Source: ZLKRG44 sp964555705 (GTDB lineage Bacteria > Planctomycetota > Phycisphaerae > Phycisphaerales > SM1A02). Taken from it: a stretch of 64,000 bases of DNA. Shown here in pieces: positions 58,895 through 64,000 of the stretch. Position 1 is the first letter of the stretch. Each line of letters starts with the position of its first letter. Location: the NCBI GenBank assembly GCA_964555705.1, contig CAZKTN010000004.1, positions 59,743 to 123,742 of the forward strand. Direction: 5' to 3'. Under the pieces are notes generated by a model. It saw only the letters and a program-made list of their open reading frames with translations, was not told the origin of the DNA and made no database searches. The translations under genes and the position numbers were made by a program.

Positions 58895-60076
58895 ATGACC
58901 TCGCTCTCGGATCCGTCCGCGCCTGCCCGTCCCTTCGACGTGCACGGCGGCTCGGAAAGGCCGCGCAAGACATATCCGGAAGTTCCCGCCGCGACAGCGA
59001 TCGGCTGGCTTCGGCAGATGTACCTCATCCGCGAGTTCGAGACGCGGTGCATGCAGTCGTACCAGGACAAGAAGATCGGCGGCTTCTGCCACGTCTACAT
59101 CGGGCAGGAGGCGGTCGCGGTCGGCTGCACCGCTGCCGTGCAGCATGCTGACCCCATCGTCACGGCCTACCGCGACCACGGGCACGCGCTTGCGCGCGGG
59201 ATGTCCGCTCGCGCGTGCATGGCCGAGATGTTCGGCAGGATCGGCGGATGCGCCAAGGGCAAGGGCGGGTCGATGCACATGTTCGACCGCGCCAACAACC
59301 TCTTCGGCGGCCACGGCATCGTCGGTGCCCAGATCCCGCTCGGCGTCGGGCTGGCCTTCGCGGCCAAGTACGAGGACGAGGTGATCAAGGGCGGTCGCTC
59401 GAGCCGCGTGGCGCTCGCGTTCCTCGGTGACGGCGCTCTGAACCAGGGCGCGTTCCACGAGGCCATGAACCTTGCGGGGCTGCTCGACATCCCGTGCGTG
59501 GTCATCTGCGAGAACAACGGCTACTCGATGGGTACGCACATCGCGCGCGGCACCACCATGGCGCACCGCCTCGGCGTGAAGGGTGCGGCGTACGGCATCG
59601 ACTCTTACGAGGTGGACGGGATGGATGTGCTCGCCGTCTACCACGAGATGCACGAGATCTGCGAGACGGCGCGTCGCACGAGCAGGCCAGCCTTCGTGGA
59701 CATGCGCTGCTACCGCTTCAAGGGCCACTCGATGAGCGATCCGCGCAAGTACCGCGGCCGCGAGGAGGAGGAGCACTGGGAGGCGGACGATCCGATCCAG
59801 AGGCTCCGTACGCACCTGCAGGCGCGCGGCGCGCTTACCGAGGAGGCGTGGAAGCAGATGGTCAAGGAAGTTCGTGCAGAGGTGCGCGAGTCGGTCGAGT
59901 GGTCCGAGGCATCGCCGGTACCGTCGCGCGAGGAGCTCATGCGCGACGTGTTCATGGAGCGCTGGGGCCCGTACACCGGATCGAGCCAGCCGGAGATGCT
60001 TGGCGGCGCCGAGAACGTGCCGAGCTTCGAGGCGATCGACCCGTCGAAGGCGCGCACGCCAGGGGAGCTGGCATGA
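58895..60076 (+). CDS. pdhA: Pyruvate dehydrogenase E1 component, alpha subunit
   Basis: A 393-residue thiamine-diphosphate enzyme subunit. 'GFCHVYIGQEAVAVGCTAAVQHADPIVTAYRDHGHALARG' and the ThDP/Mg motif GDGALNQGAFHEAMNLA...ENNGYSMGT (GDG-x-NN type) identify the alpha chain, and 'YRFKGHSMSDPRKYRGREEE' carries the phosphorylation-loop region. With the beta subunit it decarboxylates pyruvate (or a branched-chain keto acid) and acetylates lipoyl-E2. The stop overlaps the pdhB start (ATGA). Confidence 0.95.
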   Translation: MTSLSDPSAPARPFDVHGGSERPRKTYPEVPAATAIGWLRQMYLIREFETRCMQSYQDKKIGGFCHVYIGQEAVAVGCTAAVQHADPIVTAYRDHGHALARGMSARACMAEMFGRIGGCAKGKGGSMHMFDRANNLFGGHGIVGAQIPLGVGLAFAAKYEDEVIKGGRSSRVALAFLGDGALNQGAFHEAMNLAGLLDIPCVVICENNGYSMGTHIARGTTMAHRLGVKGAAYGIDSYEVDGMDVLAVYHEMHEICETARRTSRPAFVDMRCYRFKGHSMSDPRKYRGREEEEHWEADDPIQRLRTHLQARGALTEEAWKQMVKEVRAEVRESVEWSEASPVPSREELMRDVFMERWGPYTGSSQPEMLGGAENVPSFEAIDPSKARTPGELA

Positions 60077-61098
60077 GCACGATGGTGTCCACCGTGTCCG
60101 AGGCGCCTGCGGGCGGTCTGCGCGAGATCGAGTTCCGGGACGCGATCCGTGAGGCGATGAGCCAGGAGATGCGGCGTGACCCGCGCGTCTTCCTGCTTGG
60201 CGAGGAAGTCGCGCAGTACAACGGCGCCTACAAGGTGAGCCGCGGCATGCTTGAGGAGTTCGGGCCGCGGCGCATCATCGACACGCCCATCAGCGAGAGC
60301 GGCTTCGCCGGCATGGCGATCGGCGCCGCGATGATGGGGCTTCGCCCGATCGTCGAGTTCATGTCGTGGAGCTTCAGCCTGGTGGCGGCTGACCCGATCC
60401 TGAACAATGCGCCCAAGATGCTGTACATGTCGGGTGGCCAGTTCGGATGCCCGATCGTCTTCCGCGGCAACAATGGCGCCGGAGGCCAGCTCGGTTCCAC
60501 GCACAGCTGGTGCGTCGAGGGCCTCTACTCGAACGTGCCAGGCGTGAAGATCGTGATCCCGGCGACGCCCGAGGACGCGAAGGGCCTGATGACGACGGCG
60601 ATTCGCGACGACGACCCGGTGTTCTTCCTGGAGAGCGAGCGCATGCTCGGCATGAAGGGACATGTGCCCGAGGGCGACCACCTCGTGCCATTCGGCCAGG
60701 CGCGCATCGCGCGTCCGGGCGATGACGTCACGCTGGTGAGCTTCGGGCGTCCCGTGCACTTCTGCCTGGAGGCCGCAGATGCGCTGGCGAAGGAGGGCAT
60801 CTCCTGCGAGGTGCTCGACATGCGCACGATCCGTCCGCTCGATGTGGGGTCGATCGTGCGGAGCGTCAGGCGAACGAGTGCGTGCGTGGTCGTCGACCAG
60901 TCATGGAGCTTCGCGTCGCCGGGGTCCGAGGTGGCCTCGATCGTGCACCGCGAGTGCTTCGATGACCTCGACAACTACGTGCACCGCGTCCACTCGGTGG
61001 ATGTGCCGACGCCCTACGCCACCAACCTCGAGCAGGAGTACCTGCCGAACGCGCGCCGCATCTGCGAGGCCGTTCGCGCATGCCTGTACCGCGCCTGA
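60073..61098 (+). CDS. pdhB: Pyruvate dehydrogenase E1 component, beta subunit
   Basis: A 341-residue protein with 'REIEFRDAIREAMSQEMRRDPRVFLLGEEVAQYNGAYKVSRGMLEEFGPRRIIDTPISESGFAGMAIGAAMMGLRPI' type conservation (quoted as a region, positions ~16-95), FRGNNGAGGQLGSTHS and 'VVVDQSWSFASPGSEVASIV'. It forms the alpha2beta2 E1 with the preceding gene. ATGA overlap with pdhA; the E2 gene begins 26 nt downstream. Confidence 0.95.
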   Translation: MSTMVSTVSEAPAGGLREIEFRDAIREAMSQEMRRDPRVFLLGEEVAQYNGAYKVSRGMLEEFGPRRIIDTPISESGFAGMAIGAAMMGLRPIVEFMSWSFSLVAADPILNNAPKMLYMSGGQFGCPIVFRGNNGAGGQLGSTHSWCVEGLYSNVPGVKIVIPATPEDAKGLMTTAIRDDDPVFFLESERMLGMKGHVPEGDHLVPFGQARIARPGDDVTLVSFGRPVHFCLEAADALAKEGISCEVLDMRTIRPLDVGSIVRSVRRTSACVVVDQSWSFASPGSEVASIVHRECFDDLDNYVHRVHSVDVPTPYATNLEQEYLPNARRICEAVRACLYRA

Positions 61099-61124
61099 AC
61101 CGCACCACGGAAGGATCCCCACAA

Positions 61125-62543
61125 ATGCCCGTCCAGCTCACGATGCCCCGACTCTCCGACACCATGGAGGCTGGCACCATCGTCCGGTGGAACGTCAAGG
61201 AAGGTGATACGGTCTCGAGCGGCGATGTGGTTGCGGACGTCGAGACCGACAAGGCCACCATGGAGATGCCCGTCTTCGACGACGGCGTTGTGGCCAAGAT
61301 CCTTGTGGATCCGGGCACCCAGGTGAAGGTCGGCACGCCCATCGCGGTCATCGCGACTGACGGCGAGGATGTGGCGTTGGCGGCAGCGTCAGGCGCAGCG
61401 CCCTCGGGCCCGCCGTCGCGCGCCGCTGCCGCGCCTGCGGCCGTCCCTGCGCCGAGCGCGCCCGCCGCACCGGCTGCGGCCGTTGCGACGGAGCATGCCA
61501 AGCGCGCGTCGAGCGCACCTTCGGCGGCTCCCGTACAGGCAGAGCTCATCGACGACTCCGCGCTTCGTGCGGCGGCGCAGTCGGCCGCGGTCGCGGCCGC
61601 TCCCGCCGCAACAGGCGCCCGCACCCGCATGTCTCCCGTCGCACGGCGCATGGCCGACGAGTTCGGCGTGCCGACCGATGCGATCCGCGGGTCAGGACCC
61701 GGGGGCCGCATCGTCAAGCGCGACATCGAGGAGGCTCTCGAGAGGATGAAGGCTGGCCAGCTCGCGCCGGTGGCTCGTTCGTCGGCCCCGTCAACAGCAC
61801 TGTCGATGCCGGTGTCGAGCGTGCCTGTGGTGCCGATCGGCACGCAGTCGCGCGAGGTTGCGGTGAGCGGCATGCGGCAGACGATCGCGCGCCGGCTCGT
61901 TGAGAGCAAGCTCAGTATCCCGCACTACCAGGTGACGATGCGGGTCAGCATGGATGCGCTGCTGGAGCTGCGCAGCATGCTCAACCGCCAGCTCGAGACG
62001 CAGGGCGTCAAGCTCAGCGTCAACGACTTCATCGTGCGCGCGTGCGCCATCGGCATGCAGGCGCACCCGTTCATGAACGCAAGCTGGGGCGGAGACCGCA
62101 TCATCCTCCACTCGGACGTGAATGTGGGCGTCGCCGTGTCGCTTCCGGCCGAGCGCGGTGGGGGGCTGCTGGTGGCGACAATCCGCCACGCAGACCAGAA
62201 GGGGCTGCGGCAGATCTCGCTTGAGACGCGCACACTCGCCGAGAAGGCGCGCACGAAGGGGCTCTCGCCGGAGGACATGGGAGGCAGCACGTTCACGGTG
62301 TCGAACCTCGGCATGTATGGCATTGAGCACTTCACGGCGATCATCAATCCGCCCAACAGCGCGATCCTCGCCTGCGGGGCGGCGGTGGAGCAGCCGGTCG
62401 TGCGCAATCACCAGCTTGCGGTCGGCTACGAGATGTCGGCCACGCTGAGTCTCGATCACCGCGTGATCGATGGTGCGATGGCGGCCGAGTACCTCCAGAC
62501 GGTGCGCCAGAACCTCGAGAACCCCGCGACCCTGATGGTGTGA
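61125..62543 (+). CDS. pdhC: Dihydrolipoamide acetyltransferase (E2) of the pyruvate dehydrogenase complex
   Basis: A 472-residue protein with one lipoyl domain (K43 in ETDKATMEM), an Ala/Pro-rich linker (~85-165), a peripheral-subunit-binding domain (SPVARRMADEFGVPTDAIRGSGPGGRIVKRDIEEAL, ~166-205) and the catalytic domain with HRVIDG (H445, D449). It accepts acetyl groups from E1 and passes them to CoA. E3 (lpd) is not in the window. Start ATG 61125 has AAGGA about 10 nt upstream. Confidence 0.95.
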   Translation: MPVQLTMPRLSDTMEAGTIVRWNVKEGDTVSSGDVVADVETDKATMEMPVFDDGVVAKILVDPGTQVKVGTPIAVIATDGEDVALAAASGAAPSGPPSRAAAAPAAVPAPSAPAAPAAAVATEHAKRASSAPSAAPVQAELIDDSALRAAAQSAAVAAAPAATGARTRMSPVARRMADEFGVPTDAIRGSGPGGRIVKRDIEEALERMKAGQLAPVARSSAPSTALSMPVSSVPVVPIGTQSREVAVSGMRQTIARRLVESKLSIPHYQVTMRVSMDALLELRSMLNRQLETQGVKLSVNDFIVRACAIGMQAHPFMNASWGGDRIILHSDVNVGVAVSLPAERGGGLLVATIRHADQKGLRQISLETRTLAEKARTKGLSPEDMGGSTFTVSNLGMYGIEHFTAIINPPNSAILACGAAVEQPVVRNHQLAVGYEMSATLSLDHRVIDGAMAAEYLQTVRQNLENPATLMV

Positions 62544-62549
62544 CAGCAC

Positions 62550-63020
62550 ATGGCTGACCGCGTCTCCCCGCAGGTGCGCAGCCGCATCATGCGGAGCATC
62601 CGCGGGTCTGACACGGGTCCGGAACGCACAGTCCGCAGTGCGCTTCACCGCAGGGGCTTTCGCTTCCGCATCAACGTGAAGTCGCTGCCTGGCACACCGG
62701 ACATCGTGCTGCCCGCGCTACGGACGGTGATCCTTGTGCACGGCTGCTTCTGGCATCGGCATGGCCGGTGCCGGCTTTCGTCGATGCCACTGACACGACC
62801 CGAGTACTGGGCGGCGAAGTTTGCGGCCAACCGTCGGCGAGATCGCCGGGTGGCTGCCGCGCTCGAGCGCCTTGGGTGGCGGGTCATCGTGATATGGGAG
62901 TGCTCGGTGCACCCCGGGATGGCGATTCCGGGCCTCCGGCGGCAGGGTCGCGGCACGCGTCGTCGGGGCACCGGTCCGCGGACCGTCCGCGCGGGCCCTG
63001 CGCGCGATCGCCACCGGTAG
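62550..63020 (+). CDS. vsr: Very short patch repair (Vsr)-type endonuclease
   Basis: A 156-residue protein matching Vsr: 'MADRVSPQVRSRIMRSIRGSDTGPE', 'LPGTPDIVLPALRTVILVHGCFWHRH' with catalytic Asp and the zinc-site Cys/His, 'PEYWAAKFAANRRRDRRVAAALERLGWRVIVIWEC'. Vsr nicks T:G mismatches that arise when methylated cytosines deaminate, and normally travels with a cytosine-C5 methylase; none is encoded here. The C-terminal 35 residues are Arg/Gly-rich. It begins 6 nt after pdhC but is unrelated to it, a possible insertion. Confidence 0.92.
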   Translation: MADRVSPQVRSRIMRSIRGSDTGPERTVRSALHRRGFRFRINVKSLPGTPDIVLPALRTVILVHGCFWHRHGRCRLSSMPLTRPEYWAAKFAANRRRDRRVAAALERLGWRVIVIWECSVHPGMAIPGLRRQGRGTRRRGTGPRTVRAGPARDRHR

Positions 63021-63165
63021 CCATATCGGACGGTGTTGATTTTCGGAACATCCGCTTCAGTGTGCCTTGACCCCCGCCGATACGGATTGGATTGTCGTGG
63101 AATACCCATCCAGACTTGACCTGATGGTGTCCACGGCCGCTCGCGCGGCAACAAGGAGGACTTCA
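63021..63165. other. Intergenic region upstream of the last gene
   Basis: 145 nt with lower GC than its surroundings. TTGACC occurs twice but without a clear -10 at the right distance. AAGGAGGA (63153-63160) is a strong ribosome-binding site for the next gene. I see no ncRNA. Confidence 0.5.
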
Positions 63166-64000
63166 ATGGCAGCTGGATGCATGACCAACAGTTCGATGTG
63201 TGCGCGGACACTCGCCGTGTGCCTGGTGGCGGTCTCCGCAGCGTGGGGCGCGTCCGCGTCGGTGAGGCAGGCTGTTGCCCAGCAGTCCGCCGCTGTGCAG
63301 TCGGTCTCTGGCCTGACCGTGACGCCAAGCTCGCGCCAGGCGCAGGTCGCATCGCAGCTCAAGGCCATGAAGCCTGGGGCACGTGTGCTCGTGCTCCGAG
63401 GATTCGCGGACGACATTGCCTCGCGCGACACGATCCGGACAACGACACTCAACGCGAGGACCCGTCGTCCAACCACCACGACCATCCAGAGCCCGTGGCT
63501 TGATCGCGGTGCGCAGACGGTGACCTCGCGCGTGGCCGGGTGGATGAAGTCCCTCGCCCGGCAGGGTGTGCAGGTCGATGCGGTGGAGATCTTGCCCGTC
63601 GACGCCGGCATCGCAAGCAGGCTCTCCACGCTGACTCATCCGCACATCCGATCCATCGCTGCGGATCGGCGCTATGCGGGACTGATGTCACAGAATCCGG
63701 ACATCGCAGATGTCACTGAGGTCATCAAGGGTGGACCCAATGACTCGGCCTGGTCCCGCGCAATGGAGCGGCAGGTGAACGATGCGGTCCTGAGCGCGCA
63801 CGTGAACGGCGTGGCGCAGGCATTCCCGAAGGTGTCGGTGAGCTGGTGGGCACCCGAGCCTCCGGTGTCGGAGCTCGCGGTCGCATCTCCGGCCCCGGCA
63901 CCTGCAGCGAAGGTCGAGGCGCCGGTGAAGCAGGCGGAGGCAGTGAAGGAAACGGAACCGACGACGAAGATGGAGCCCGTACCGGTGAAGACCGAGCCCG
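63166..64000 (+). CDS. Exported protein of unknown function (3' end beyond the window)
   Basis: 278 residues are visible. ATG 63166 has AAGGAGGA 5 nt upstream. A signal peptide (ARTLAVCLVAVSAAWGASASV) leads into a Ser/Gln/Thr-rich mature part. 'KPGARVLVLRGFADDIASRDTI' and 'PHIRSIAADRRYAGLMSQNPDIADVTEVIKGG' have alternating helix/strand character. From ~residue 230 it is Pro/Ala/Lys/Glu-rich with repeated VKxxEP-type units (low-complexity), probably a spacer. I recognise no family. It is open at the window edge. Confidence 0.72.
   Translation, partial: MAAGCMTNSSMCARTLAVCLVAVSAAWGASASVRQAVAQQSAAVQSVSGLTVTPSSRQAQVASQLKAMKPGARVLVLRGFADDIASRDTIRTTTLNARTRRPTTTTIQSPWLDRGAQTVTSRVAGWMKSLARQGVQVDAVEILPVDAGIASRLSTLTHPHIRSIAADRRYAGLMSQNPDIADVTEVIKGGPNDSAWSRAMERQVNDAVLSAHVNGVAQAFPKVSVSWWAPEPPVSELAVASPAPAPAAKVEAPVKQAEAVKETEPTTKMEPVPVKTEP

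Overview
This is a high-GC bacterial draft-assembly segment with two 100-N scaffold gaps (25296-25395 and 26511-26610). The gene set points to a Planctomycetota bacterium, most likely class Phycisphaerae. Reasons: a C-terminal dockerin-like tail of DxNxDG repeats with W-G ends on a secreted protein, paired Tat-exported Gfo/Idh/MocA oxidoreductases, membrane proteins with an N-terminal 'CxGCGYxL' zinc ribbon, an NHL-repeat protein, a di-heme peroxidase and a DUF885 protein. This placement is inferred from gene content and was not tested with a marker phylogeny.

Layout. 1-2992 (+): end of infB, rbfA, a degenerate HhH-fold protein with a histone-like tail, a YebC-family protein and a lipoprotein. 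2989-11448 (mostly -): VTT and TauE/SafE membrane proteins, comM (+), putA, a glycosyltransferase and a small hypothetical. 11517-19069: prmC, a PAS/GAF/receiver protein on the minus strand, then a three-gene gliding-type ABC export cluster separated from it by a perfect palindrome. 19066-25781 (mostly -): ribD, a SpoIIE-type phosphatase, fusA, thiG and thiS. 25845-28000: a lipoprotein and an NhaD-like antiporter, both cut by the second gap. 28131-38024 (+): exported proteins (NHL, di-heme peroxidase, choice-of-anchor-B, SUMF1-like, two Tat oxidoreductases). 38029-42207 (-): apbE, an HD-GYP protein and a PIN-TRAM protein. 42250-46284 (+): SRP RNA, dnaX, recR and rpoN. 46288-53759: assorted genes (zinc ribbon, MATE, HEAT, MBL, DUF885, ACT, CDGSH, a duplicated PTPS). 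53904-58811: a compact promoter/terminator unit overlapping a lipoprotein start, ruvC, a zinc-ribbon protein and a tail-specific protease. 58821-62543: the pyruvate dehydrogenase E1alpha/E1beta/E2 operon. 62550-64000: a Vsr-type endonuclease and a truncated exported protein.

Genes are tightly packed. Start and stop codons overlap in many co-directional pairs (ATGA, GTGA, TGATG), and four convergent junctions share a single CTAG as both stop codons. There is no CRISPR array, tRNA, rRNA, transposase or prophage. The two strongest observations are regulatory. First, dnaX appears to carry a programmed -1 frameshift: slippery CCCAAAA two codons before the stop, an SD-like element upstream, a hairpin downstream, and a long -1 extension ending exactly at the recR start codon. 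This dnaX also lacks the usual zinc cysteines and follows an SRP RNA with no terminator between. Second, a near-consensus sigma-70 promoter is followed about 50 nt later by an intrinsic terminator whose hairpin and U-tract also carry the start codon and first codons of a lipoprotein gene.
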